A DNA stretch of 10,051 bases from a bacterium. GTDB lineage: Bacteria; Desulfobacterota; GWC2-55-46; DRQE01. Positions 1 to 6,497 of this stretch are shown piece by piece. The number at the start of each line of letters is the position of its first letter. Within the stretch, counting starts at the first letter, position 1. The position numbers and the translations under genes are program-made. The notes under the pieces were generated by a model, which was not told the DNA's origin, did no database searches, and was given only the letters and a program-made list of their open reading frames with translations. The stretch is from the NCBI GenBank assembly GCA_027017505.1, contig JALUQR010000118.1, forward strand, positions 17,981 through 28,031, given 5' to 3'.

Positions 1-38
1 TAACAGGCCCTGACCCTTCAAAACAGGAAATCTAAAAA

Positions 39-67
39 TCTATAACTTACAGCGCAGAATTTGTCAA
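39..67 (-). promoter_or_regulatory. Candidate divergent sigma70-type promoter reading leftward
   Basis: On the reverse strand, a perfect -35 hexamer TTGACA (forward positions 62-67) is followed after exactly 17 bases by TATAGA (39-44), a 4/6 match to the -10 consensus. It would start transcription near position 32 and read out of the left edge, so a gene on the minus strand probably lies upstream of this window. No coding sequence for it is visible here. The perfect -35 and ideal spacing make the call reasonable; the -10 is mediocre. Confidence 0.4.
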
Positions 68-88
68 GGTAACTTTTCTCTGAGCCTG

Positions 89-117
89 TTGACAGCCCGG
101 CCTTTATCCCCTACAAT
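89..117 (+). promoter_or_regulatory. Sigma70-type promoter for the DUF5916 gene
   Basis: TTGACA at 89-94 (6/6 match) is followed after 17 bases by TACAAT at 112-117 (5/6 match). The expected start is near 124, leaving a leader of about 29 bases before the ATG at 153. A Shine-Dalgarno-like AGGAA lies at 139-143. The leader is too short for a riboswitch. This is the best full -35/-10 promoter in the window and probably drives the first gene, with read-through into moaA possible. Confidence 0.7.
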
Positions 118-152
118 TAGGCACAGCCTGCCAGAGACAGGAACTTTTTGTT

Positions 153-2291
153 ATGTTTATCTTTTCTTATAAGAGGGCCCTGGTGTGTGTTCTGTTCTGT
201 GTGGTGCTGGTTCATCCAGGGCTTTCAAGCCCCTCTGTGGAGCTCAGGGCGTTCAGGATAAAGCCCGACCAGATAGTGCTCGATGGAAGGCTCGATGAAC
301 CACAGTGGGCACTGGCTCCCCTTGCAACTGGCTTTATCCAGCGCGAGCCCTACCCTGGAAGACCCGCAACAGAGAGGACCATCGTTAAGGTGCTCTACGA
401 TGAGGAAAATCTCTACATAGGTGCCATCCTCTATGATTCAGAGCCAGCTGGAATAATAGCGGATGAGATGCGCAGAGACGGCAGTCTCCATCGTAACGAT
501 ACCTTTGCAGTGCTTATAGACACATATCATGACCACCGTAACGGCTACTTCTTTGAGACCAACCCCCTGGGGGCAAGGCTTGATGCGGTGGTCTTCGATG
601 AGGGCAGAGAGGTCAACACCGACTGGGATGGCATCTGGCAGGTTGCCTCCCTTATAACACCTGAGGGCTGGCAGGTGGAGATAAAAATTCCCTTCAGCAC
701 ACTGCGTTTTGACAGTGGCAGGACATCCACCTGGGGGCTTCAACTGCGCCGTATAATACGCAGAAAGAACGAGGAGGTCTACTGGTCAGCCCTTCCGCTG
801 GATGCATCCATGTGGAGGCTCTCGCTTGCAGGCCACCTTACAGGGCTTAAAAACATACGCCAGGGAAGAAACATGGAGATAAAGCCCTACATACTTGCAG
901 GCCTTGAAAGGGTGCCCTCAGAGGGCTCAAACACCACGGAGACAACAAAGGACATGGGTGTTGACCTTAAGTACGCCATAACCCCTCACCTCACCCTGGA
1001 TATAACCATCAACACAGACTTCGCACAGGTCGAGGCAGATGAGCTCTCCATAAACATAACACGCTTTCCCCTGTTCTTTCCCGAAAAGAGGGAGTTCTTC
1101 CTTGAGGGCTCGGGCTTTTTTGACTTCGGCCTCAGGGCAAAACTACAGCCCTTCTTTTCAAGAAGGATAGGGCTTTCAGCAGGCAGAGAGATACCCATAC
1201 TTGCAGGAATAAAACTCACGGGTAAACTTCACAACTACGGCATAGGACTGCTCAACATACAGACAAGGTCAGGTTCCACCACACCAGGGACAAACTACAC
1301 CGTTGTAAGGCTTAAAAGGGATGTGCTTGAGAGGTCAAGGGTGGGTATTATTGCCATAAACAAGGAGCCCCGTGATGGCTCATTTAACAGAACCATAGGT
1401 GTGGACACAAGGCTTGTGTTCCTTGACCACCTCTATGTAACAGCCTTTCTTGTGAAGACCTACACACAGGGCATCCATGGTAGAGATACCGCAGGATACC
1501 TTAAATTCATGTGGTATGACCCCCGTATACTCTTGAGCCTTTCACATCTGGATATTGCAGAGAACTTCAACCCCGAGGTTGGCTTCGTACTTCGAACAGA
1601 CATAAGGGAGACCACCGCCTATGCCCATCTGTTCATAAGGCCCAGGGGCTCTCTTGTAAGGGAGTATGCCCCGTACATGCTCGTTAAGTACATTTCTGAC
1701 CACAGGGACCGCCTTATAGGAAGAAACCTCAACACAGGGCTTTCAGTAACACTGCACAGCGGAGATAGCCTTGAGATGGCAGTTAAAAGAGAGTTCGACT
1801 ATCTGGACTACGACTTTGAGATAAGACCCTCCATAGTCATACCAGATGGAGGCTACACAAACCAGTCCCTCTACCTTGCCATCTCCACAGATGAGCGAAG
1901 GCCCCTTTCTGCCACCCTCGTTGCGGAAAGGGGCGACTACTATGATGGCAGGCGCACCTCGCTTTCGGGCTCGTTCAACATTGTGCCAGCAAAATATCTC
2001 AAGATAAGCCCTGGCTTTACCCGCGAGGATGTAAGCCTTCCCGATGGCTCCTTCACAGCCAGCCTTCTTACAACCTCCATAGAGTATACCCTTTCCACCC
2101 GTGCCTTTCTCAATGCCCTTCTACAGTGGAATGATGATACAGGCCAGCGCTCCTTCAACATACGCTTCAATTACGAATACCGCCCGAACAGCGACATATA
2201 CATAGTCTACAACGAACGCCACTATACCGAGACCCCTGACACTGTGGACAGAATCCTCATAGTTAAACTCACCTATCTGTTTCTCATTTAG
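153..2291 (+). CDS. DUF5916 outer-membrane protein with N-terminal CBM9-like domain
   Basis: The predicted protein has 712 residues. It begins with a signal peptide (basic residues near 7-8, hydrophobic stretch about 9-21, likely cleavage near residue 26). Residues about 35-230 resemble the CBM9-like domain that precedes DUF5916, with the typical 'LDGRLDEPQW' entry at 43-52. The DUF5916 hallmark follows: TDFAQVEAD at 288-296 and FFPEKREFFLEG at 308-319. The rest, to residue 712, is rich in alternating aromatic and polar strands and ends in a hydrophobic strand, as expected for an outer-membrane beta-barrel. Family members are known as outer-membrane or secreted proteins of unclear function, often annotated as carbohydrate-binding or membrane-associated hydrolase; substrate cannot be told from sequence. 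It has its own promoter and Shine-Dalgarno site. The stop lies 44 bases before the preferred moaA start, so co-transcription is possible but a functional link to Moco is unproven. Confidence 0.85.
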   Translation: MFIFSYKRALVCVLFCVVLVHPGLSSPSVELRAFRIKPDQIVLDGRLDEPQWALAPLATGFIQREPYPGRPATERTIVKVLYDEENLYIGAILYDSEPAGIIADEMRRDGSLHRNDTFAVLIDTYHDHRNGYFFETNPLGARLDAVVFDEGREVNTDWDGIWQVASLITPEGWQVEIKIPFSTLRFDSGRTSTWGLQLRRIIRRKNEEVYWSALPLDASMWRLSLAGHLTGLKNIRQGRNMEIKPYILAGLERVPSEGSNTTETTKDMGVDLKYAITPHLTLDITINTDFAQVEADELSINITRFPLFFPEKREFFLEGSGFFDFGLRAKLQPFFSRRIGLSAGREIPILAGIKLTGKLHNYGIGLLNIQTRSGSTTPGTNYTVVRLKRDVLERSRVGIIAINKEPRDGSFNRTIGVDTRLVFLDHLYVTAFLVKTYTQGIHGRDTAGYLKFMWYDPRILLSLSHLDIAENFNPEVGFVLRTDIRETTAYAHLFIRPRGSLVREYAPYMLVKYISDHRDRLIGRNLNTGLSVTLHSGDSLEMAVKREFDYLDYDFEIRPSIVIPDGGYTNQSLYLAISTDERRPLSATLVAERGDYYDGRRTSLSGSFNIVPAKYLKISPGFTREDVSLPDGSFTASLLTTSIEYTLSTRAFLNALLQWNDDTGQRSFNIRFNYEYRPNSDIYIVYNERHYTETPDTVDRILIVKLTYLFLI

Positions 2292-2299
2292 CTATGGAA

Positions 2300-2328
2300 T
2301 TGAATTATCCTGCCTATTCTGGTAAGAT
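2300..2328 (+). promoter_or_regulatory. Candidate promoter immediately upstream of moaA
   Basis: TTGAAT (2300-2305, 4/6) is followed after 17 bases by TAAGAT (2323-2328, 4/6), which is preceded by TGG, giving an extended -10 TGGTAAGAT at 2320-2328. The calculated +1 is about 2335, one base before the preferred moaA ATG at 2336. It starts just after the DUF5916 stop codon. The hexamers are individually weak; the combination of spacing, extended -10 and position is what supports it. Confidence 0.45.
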
Positions 2329-2335
2329 TTTTTAT

Positions 2336-3316
2336 ATGAAGCCCCTTGTTGACAGATTTGGCAGAACCATAACCTACCTTCGTGTGTCCGTTACCGACAG
2401 GTGTAACCAGCGCTGTAACTACTGCAGTCGCCCCCAGGAGGAACACAAAAAGCGAGACCAGCTTTTAAGCTTCTCCGAGCTCGTCAAGATTATAACCATC
2501 ATGGCCGAGATGGGGGTTGAGAAGATAAGGTTCACAGGCGGAGAACCCCTTGTGAGAAAGGGTATTACAGAGCTTGTGGGCATGGTAAATGCAATCTCTG
2601 GCATAAGGGAGACCACCCTTACAACCAATGCAACACTTCTTTCAAGGTTTGCAAGGGGGCTTAAAGATGCGGGGCTTAAGAGGGTGAACATAAGCCTTGA
2701 TACACTTAATCCAGAGAAGTTTCGCCTCATAACAGGTGGTGGAAGGCTTGAGCAGGTGTTTGATGGAATAGAGTCAGCCCTCAGAGAGGGTCTTGTGCCT
2801 GTGAAACTAAACACGGTGGTCATGCGTGGTATAAACGACGATGAGCTTGCCAGTATAATAGACTTTGCCCAGGAACACGGCCTTACAGTAAGGTTCATAG
2901 AGTGCATGCCCATGCGTGACGGTTTTGACTGGAAGCGCCACTACATGCCCATCCACGAGGTGCTCGAAAGAGAGGACATAAAGGAGCGTGTTGCTGTTGA
3001 AGAAAGTGCAAAAGAGGGCGGGGCAGAGTACATGCTTCCGCTGAGGTCTGGCAGGGGCATGGTGGGCTTTATATCTCCCCTTTCAAAGAGCTTCTGCAGG
3101 CGATGCAACAGACTGCGCCTTACAGCAGATGGCAGACTCCATCTGTGTCTGCCACAGGATAAGGATGTATCCCTAAGGGATGCCCTCAGGGCAGGGGCAG
3201 ACAAGAAAACCCTCGAAGCCCTCATACGAAAGGCAGTGGAACTCAAACCAGAGGAAGGCGTATACACCTTCTCCACAGAGGGAAGAAAAAAGAGCATGAT
3301 ACACATAGGAGGCTGA
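2336..3316 (+). CDS. moaA: GTP 3',8-cyclase MoaA (radical SAM)
   Basis: MoaA is the cytoplasmic radical-SAM enzyme that converts GTP to 3',8-cyclo-GTP, the first step of Moco synthesis. From the ATG at 2336 the protein has 326 residues, the usual family length. The SAM [4Fe-4S] motif CNQRCNYC gives cysteines 23, 27 and 30. 'FTGGEPLVR' follows. The second cluster motif CRRCNRLRLTADGRLHLC gives cysteines 254, 257 and 271. The C-terminus is IGG, the di-glycine tail needed for catalysis in this family. An in-frame ATG at 2294 would add 14 residues (MELNYPAYSGKIFY) that resemble no family N-terminus, so 2336 is preferred. Neither start has a good Shine-Dalgarno sequence; the upstream promoter candidate suggests a leaderless message. 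mop follows 8 bases after the stop. Confidence 0.95.
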   Translation: MKPLVDRFGRTITYLRVSVTDRCNQRCNYCSRPQEEHKKRDQLLSFSELVKIITIMAEMGVEKIRFTGGEPLVRKGITELVGMVNAISGIRETTLTTNATLLSRFARGLKDAGLKRVNISLDTLNPEKFRLITGGGRLEQVFDGIESALREGLVPVKLNTVVMRGINDDELASIIDFAQEHGLTVRFIECMPMRDGFDWKRHYMPIHEVLEREDIKERVAVEESAKEGGAEYMLPLRSGRGMVGFISPLSKSFCRRCNRLRLTADGRLHLCLPQDKDVSLRDALRAGADKKTLEALIRKAVELKPEEGVYTFSTEGRKKSMIHIGG

Positions 3317-3324
3317 CCGTAAAG

Positions 3325-3528
3325 GTGCAACTGTCAGGAAGAAACCAGCTTCCAGGGGAAATCATAGAAATCAAAAAGGGCGATGTGGTAAGCGAGGTGG
3401 TCATCCAGGTGGGCGAACACCAGATAGCAGGGGTGATAACCACAACCAGTGTGGAAAGGATGAAGCTCAAGGTTGGAGACCATGTGACCGCTCTTATAAA
3501 GGCCACCGAGGTCTCTTTCATAAAATGA
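3325..3528 (+). CDS. mop: Molybdenum-pterin-binding protein Mop (single TOBE domain, molbindin)
   Basis: This 67-residue protein is one Mop/TOBE domain and nothing else. It opens with LSGRNQLPGEI at residues 3-13 and has the family segments 'GDVVSEVVIQVG' and 'GVITTTSVERMKLKVGDHVTALIKATEV'. Known molbindins of about 68 residues form hexamers that bind molybdate or tungstate in the cytoplasm and are thought to buffer or store it. The start is GTG at 3325, with AGGAGG at 3307-3312 inside the end of moaA; the 12-base spacing is somewhat long, but no better start exists. Its stop overlaps the modA start by four bases (ATGA). ModC in this cluster lacks its usual TOBE domain, so this free Mop may serve the transporter in trans (inference). 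Confidence 0.9.
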   Translation: MQLSGRNQLPGEIIEIKKGDVVSEVVIQVGEHQIAGVITTTSVERMKLKVGDHVTALIKATEVSFIK

Positions 3529-4313
3529 CACCCACATGGTGTGGTCATACAGGGTGGGTATCTAAGGAGTGCAGGCCCCTTCAGGGGGTCTCTTTTGTGT
3601 TTGTCCTTTTTGTTCTGGTTCTTTTACCCTTCAGGGCCTCTGCAGAGGAGCTTTTTGTGGCCACCGCAAGCAATGCCCTTAAGGCTGTAAGGGAGATTGC
3701 CCGCAGTTTCCAGGGGCTTGAGGGCGTGAGGGTGCATGTGGTAAGTGGTTCCACAGGAAAGCTCTACGCACAGATAGTAAACGGTGCACCCTATCACATC
3801 TTCCTCTCCGCAGATAAAGAGCGCCCCCGCCTTCTTGAACAAAATGGCATAGGCATAAGGGGCACACGCTTTACCTACGCAAGGGGTGTGCTGGTTGTGT
3901 GGACAAGAAGGGATACACCCCTTGACTCCATCGAGGAGCTTGCAGACCCCCGTATAAAACTCATTGCCATAGCCAACCCCCTTACAGCACCCTACGGCAG
4001 GGCAGCAATGGAGGCACTCAAAAAAAAGGGACTTTTTGAAAAGGTAAAAAACAAACTGCTCTATGCAGAGAATGTCTCGCAGGCACTTGGCTTCACCATA
4101 ACTGGAAATGCAGATGCATCAATTGTGGCCCTCTCTGCGGTATCAGGCACAGAAGGAAGGCTTATAAAAGTGGACCCTTCACTCTATCCACCCATAGAAC
4201 AGGATGCCATAGCCCTGAGGGATACACCCGAGGTCCACAGGTTTTTACAGTTTCTCAGGTCAGCCCGTGCACGCAGTATATTCAAAAAATACGGCTATCC
4301 CGTGGAACCATAG
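3525..4313 (+). CDS. modA: Periplasmic molybdate-binding protein ModA
   Basis: ModA is the solute-binding component of the molybdate ABC transporter and delivers molybdate (or tungstate) to ModB in the periplasm. The 262-residue precursor has an unusually long hydrophilic N-terminus (1-21, with Cys6 and Cys16), a hydrophobic core at 22-36 and an AxA site after RASA, so cleavage is likely after Ala40. The mature protein starts EELFVATASNALKAV; Ser49, and Ser76 in 'SGSTGKLYAQI', are at the positions where the family's serines contact the oxyanion. 'NGAPYHIFLSAD' and the later 'YAENVSQALGF' are also typical. The ATG at 3525 overlaps the mop stop, implying translational coupling; no Shine-Dalgarno precedes it and no later start within easy reach is convincing, only GTG at 3597. 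A 76-base gap separates it from modB, which is unusual for mod genes. Confidence 0.9.
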   Translation: MTPTWCGHTGWVSKECRPLQGVSFVFVLFVLVLLPFRASAEELFVATASNALKAVREIARSFQGLEGVRVHVVSGSTGKLYAQIVNGAPYHIFLSADKERPRLLEQNGIGIRGTRFTYARGVLVVWTRRDTPLDSIEELADPRIKLIAIANPLTAPYGRAAMEALKKKGLFEKVKNKLLYAENVSQALGFTITGNADASIVALSAVSGTEGRLIKVDPSLYPPIEQDAIALRDTPEVHRFLQFLRSARARSIFKKYGYPVEP

Positions 4314-4347
4314 AAGAGAGTTTTTGATGAAAAAATCTTTAAAATGT

Positions 4348-4366
4348 GATATTAATGTTTGATATC
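4348..4366. promoter_or_regulatory. Possible operator: inverted repeat upstream of modB
   Basis: A perfect inverted repeat GATAT-N9-ATATC spans 4348-4366 and covers the place where a -35 element of the modB promoter would lie (about 4355-4360). This suits a repressor or activator site, and molybdate transport genes are commonly controlled by ModE. The repeat does not clearly match the E. coli ModE box, no ModE gene is in the window, and 5-base arms in AT-rich DNA can arise by chance. Confidence 0.25.
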
Positions 4367-4374
4367 CGGGGAAA

Positions 4375-4383
4375 TGGTATAAT
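4375..4383 (+). promoter_or_regulatory. Extended -10 promoter for modB
   Basis: TGGTATAAT at 4375-4383 is a perfect extended -10 element (TGn plus consensus TATAAT). No acceptable -35 lies 16-18 bases upstream, which extended -10 promoters tolerate. Placing the last T of TATAAT at -7 puts +1 at 4390, the A of the modB start codon, so the transcript would have no leader. It probably starts the unit modB to mog. Confidence 0.6.
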
Positions 4384-4389
4384 ACTGAT

Positions 4390-5061
4390 ATGGTTTTAGA
4401 CCTCACATCCCTTTACATATCCTTTAAGCTTGCACTGGTAACCACGGTGTGTCTGCTCGTGGTGGGTGTGCCCATTGCCTACTTTCTTGCCTATCGCAGT
4501 TTCAGGGGTAAGACCCTTGTTGAGGCAACGGTGAGTCTGCCGATAGTACTGCCACCCACTGTGCTGGGCTTTTTCTTTCTTGTTGCCATGGGTAGCCATT
4601 CACCACTCGGCAGACTCTACAGTGATGTGTTCGGCCATACGCTGGCATTCTCCTTTGAGGGGCTCGTTATTGCAAGCATACTCTACAGCCTTCCCTTTGC
4701 GGTGCAACCCATACAGAACGCATTCGAGCATGTGGACAGAACCCTCATAGATGCAGGCAGAACCCTGGGTTGCTCCAGGCTGGGGGTATTCTTCAGGGTG
4801 ATTCTTCCTGCGTCAAGAAGGGGCATAATAACAGGCTCTGTGCTTGCCTTTGCACACACCCTGGGTGAGTTCGGCGTGGTGCTCATGGTGGGCGGAAGCA
4901 TACCAGGGGTTACGAAGGTGGCGAGCATCTCCATATACGAGAGCGTGGAAACCCTCAACTACACGGGAGCACTGGTTATGTCGCTGATACTGCTTGCAAT
5001 ATCCTTTACAGTGCTCTCCTGTGTGTATTATATTAACCGCAGGGAGAAGATACTCGTATAA
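4390..5061 (+). CDS. modB: Molybdate ABC transporter permease ModB
   Basis: ModB is the inner-membrane permease through which molybdate passes from ModA. The 223 residues show about five hydrophobic segments (near 10-34, 46-67, 90-106, 143-168 and 192-214). Between them lies the cytoplasmic EAA coupling loop that contacts ModC: 'DAGRTLGCSRLG' begins at residue 121 and ends with 'RVILP' at 136-140. 'LPIVLPPTVLGFFFL' at about 50-64 and 'HTLGEFGVVLMVGG' at about 156-169 are characteristic of ModB. Length matches the E. coli protein. The ATG at 4390 lacks a Shine-Dalgarno sequence and coincides with the predicted transcription start, so translation may be leaderless. modC follows 18 bases after the stop. 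Confidence 0.95.
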   Translation: MVLDLTSLYISFKLALVTTVCLLVVGVPIAYFLAYRSFRGKTLVEATVSLPIVLPPTVLGFFFLVAMGSHSPLGRLYSDVFGHTLAFSFEGLVIASILYSLPFAVQPIQNAFEHVDRTLIDAGRTLGCSRLGVFFRVILPASRRGIITGSVLAFAHTLGEFGVVLMVGGSIPGVTKVASISIYESVETLNYTGALVMSLILLAISFTVLSCVYYINRREKILV

Positions 5062-5066
5062 GAACT

Positions 5067-5070
5067 GGAG
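5067..5070 (+). promoter_or_regulatory. Ribosome binding site deciding the modC start
   Basis: GGAG at 5067-5070 lies 9 bases before ATG 5080 but only 3 before the in-frame TTG at 5074, which favours the ATG as the modC start. Confidence 0.5.
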
Positions 5071-5079
5071 CTTTTGACC

Positions 5080-5757
5080 ATGCTACATGTAAGACTTACA
5101 AAGAGGCTTAAGGGGTTCACTCTCAGGGTGGAGCTCGATGTGGAGCAGGACTTTGTAATGCTTACAGGCCCTAACGGGGCTGGAAAAACGACACTGCTTA
5201 AGATGATAGCAGGACTTGTAAGGGCTGACCAGGGTGTGGTGGTGCTCCATGGAAAGACCCTCCAGGATGAACACACATTTCTGAATCCCGAACAGAGAAA
5301 TGTGGGGTTTGTGTTCCAGAAGCCCGCACTTTTCCCCTGGCTTACGGTCGAGGAGAACATACTCTTTCCACTTAAAAGGCGGGAAAGGGAAAGGCTCTCC
5401 CATCACATAGAGTTTCTCACCACAGAGCTTGAACTCACACACCTTCTTCAGAACCATCCGGACAAACTCTCGGGCGGAGAGGCCCAGAGGGTTGCACTTG
5501 CAAGGGCACTGGTGAAAAAACCAGACATACTGCTCCTTGATGAGCCACTGAGTGCGGTGGACAAACTCTTAAGGCCAAAGCTCAGGAAGTTTCTCAAGGA
5601 CATACAGAAACTCTGGGAGATACCCGTCATAATGGTCTCACACGACTATGCAGAGATACACTACCTCGGTGACAGGGTCTTTGAGCTTGACGAGGGCAGT
5701 TTAAACGAACGGAAGAAGAAGGACAACATAGTGTTCATGCCACTTGTTTCCTACTGA
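5080..5757 (+). CDS. modC: Molybdate ABC transporter ATPase ModC, short form without TOBE domain
   Basis: ModC hydrolyses ATP on the cytoplasmic face of ModB to power molybdate import. Numbering from ATG 5080 (225 residues), all ABC motifs are present: Walker A GPNGAGKTT at 30-38, Q-loop Gln80, signature LSGGEAQR at 130-137, Walker B ILLLDE at 150-155 with catalytic Glu155, D-loop Asp161 and switch His188 in SHD. The protein stops about 37 residues after the switch His. Full-length ModC proteins have about 350 residues with a C-terminal TOBE/Mop domain that senses molybdate, and that domain is absent. The stop codon is followed by normal downstream spacing (moaC starts 14 bases later), so this looks like a natural short form, not a frameshift. 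The separate Mop gene may supply the missing function (inference). Confidence 0.9.
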   Translation: MLHVRLTKRLKGFTLRVELDVEQDFVMLTGPNGAGKTTLLKMIAGLVRADQGVVVLHGKTLQDEHTFLNPEQRNVGFVFQKPALFPWLTVEENILFPLKRRERERLSHHIEFLTTELELTHLLQNHPDKLSGGEAQRVALARALVKKPDILLLDEPLSAVDKLLRPKLRKFLKDIQKLWEIPVIMVSHDYAEIHYLGDRVFELDEGSLNERKKKDNIVFMPLVSY

Positions 5758-5771
5758 TAAGGAGGCGGGCT

Positions 5772-6260
5772 GTGTCCGAATTCACCCATTTTACAGACAC
5801 TGGCAGGGCAAGGATGGTGGATGTATCTGAGAAAGACCAGACCGTGCGTGTTGCCACCGCAAGGGGCAGAATCCTTATGAGCCCTGAAACCCTGGCAAGG
5901 ATAAAGGAGGGCACCGTTAAAAAGGGCAATGTGCTTGCGGTTGCAGATGTGGCAGCGGTCATGGGTGCAAAGCACACACCCCATGTGATACCCATGTGTC
6001 ATCCAGTAGGGCTTACCTCTGTGGAGGTGGATTTTGAGGACGGCATTGATGGAGACACCGCATACATAGATGTAACAGTTACCACAAAGTGTGTGGGAAA
6101 AACTGGTGTGGAGATGGAAGCCCTCACAGCGGTATCCATGGCACTCCTTGCGATATACGATATGTGCAAATCCGTGGACAGGGCAATGACCATAAGGTAC
6201 ATACAGCTTGTTGAAAAACTCGGTGGCAGAAGCGGACACTGGAGGAGAGAGAAGGAATGA
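5772..6260 (+). CDS. moaC: Cyclic pyranopterin monophosphate synthase MoaC
   Basis: MoaC converts the MoaA product 3',8-cyclo-GTP to cyclic pyranopterin monophosphate in the cytoplasm. The 162-residue protein has the family core 'HTPHVIPMCHPVGLTSVEV' at 68-86 and 'KTGVEMEALTAVSMAL' at 110-125, followed by 'YDMCKSVDRAM' at 129-139. Lys51, Asp130 and Lys133 occupy the places of the catalytic Lys and Asp residues known from E. coli MoaC (Lys51, Asp128, Lys131). It starts at GTG 5772, chosen because a strong Shine-Dalgarno TAAGGAGG (5758-5765) lies 6 bases upstream and the N-terminus (SEFTHFTDTGRARMVDVS) is family-typical. Its stop overlaps the moaD start by four bases. Confidence 0.95.
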   Translation: MSEFTHFTDTGRARMVDVSEKDQTVRVATARGRILMSPETLARIKEGTVKKGNVLAVADVAAVMGAKHTPHVIPMCHPVGLTSVEVDFEDGIDGDTAYIDVTVTTKCVGKTGVEMEALTAVSMALLAIYDMCKSVDRAMTIRYIQLVEKLGGRSGHWRREKE

Positions 6261-6493
6261 TAAGGGTGCTCCTTTTCGGTGTGCTTGCAACAAAAACAGG
6301 CACAAGGGAGCTTAGCCTTGAGGTAAACACCCCTATAACCCTTGACGCCCTGCTCGAGGAGCTCAAAAAAAGGCTACCCTCCCTGCCAGAGGGAGAGTTT
6401 CTCTTTGCGGTAAACGAGGAGCATGCATCACGAAAGAGTGTGGTCAACGATGGCGATACAGTGGCAGTAATGCCACCCTTTTCAGGAGGTTGA
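6257..6493 (+). CDS. moaD: Molybdopterin synthase small subunit MoaD
   Basis: MoaD is the ubiquitin-like sulfur carrier of molybdopterin synthase; its C-terminal Gly is adenylated and thiocarboxylated and then donates sulfur within the MoaD-MoaE complex. The 78-residue protein has the beta-grasp pattern: 'IRVLLFGVLA' at the start, 'TLDALLEELKKRLPSL' in the middle, 'AVNEE' and 'VNDGDTVAVMPPFSGG' at the end. The terminal Gly-Gly is intact. The ATG overlaps the moaC stop (ATGA) and has a purine-rich AGAAGGA just before it. moaE begins 4 bases after the stop. The E1-like activating enzyme MoeB is not in the window. Confidence 0.93.
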   Translation: MIRVLLFGVLATKTGTRELSLEVNTPITLDALLEELKKRLPSLPEGEFLFAVNEEHASRKSVVNDGDTVAVMPPFSGG

Positions 6494-6497
6494 ACCC

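Noticed and set aside
118..152. Moco riboswitch before the first gene
   Set aside because: The predicted leader is only about 29 bases, and the other two promoter candidates before moaA and modB leave no leader, so no room for the aptamer exists.
3637..3648. Perfect 12-base palindrome CCTCTGCAGAGG
   Set aside because: It lies inside the modA signal-peptide cleavage region, where the codons for Ala-Ser-Ala-Glu-Glu explain it; no regulatory context.
4321..4334. TTTTT-GATG-AAAAA hairpin after modA as a terminator
   Set aside because: The stem is five A-T pairs only, with no G-C content and no proper U-tract after it.
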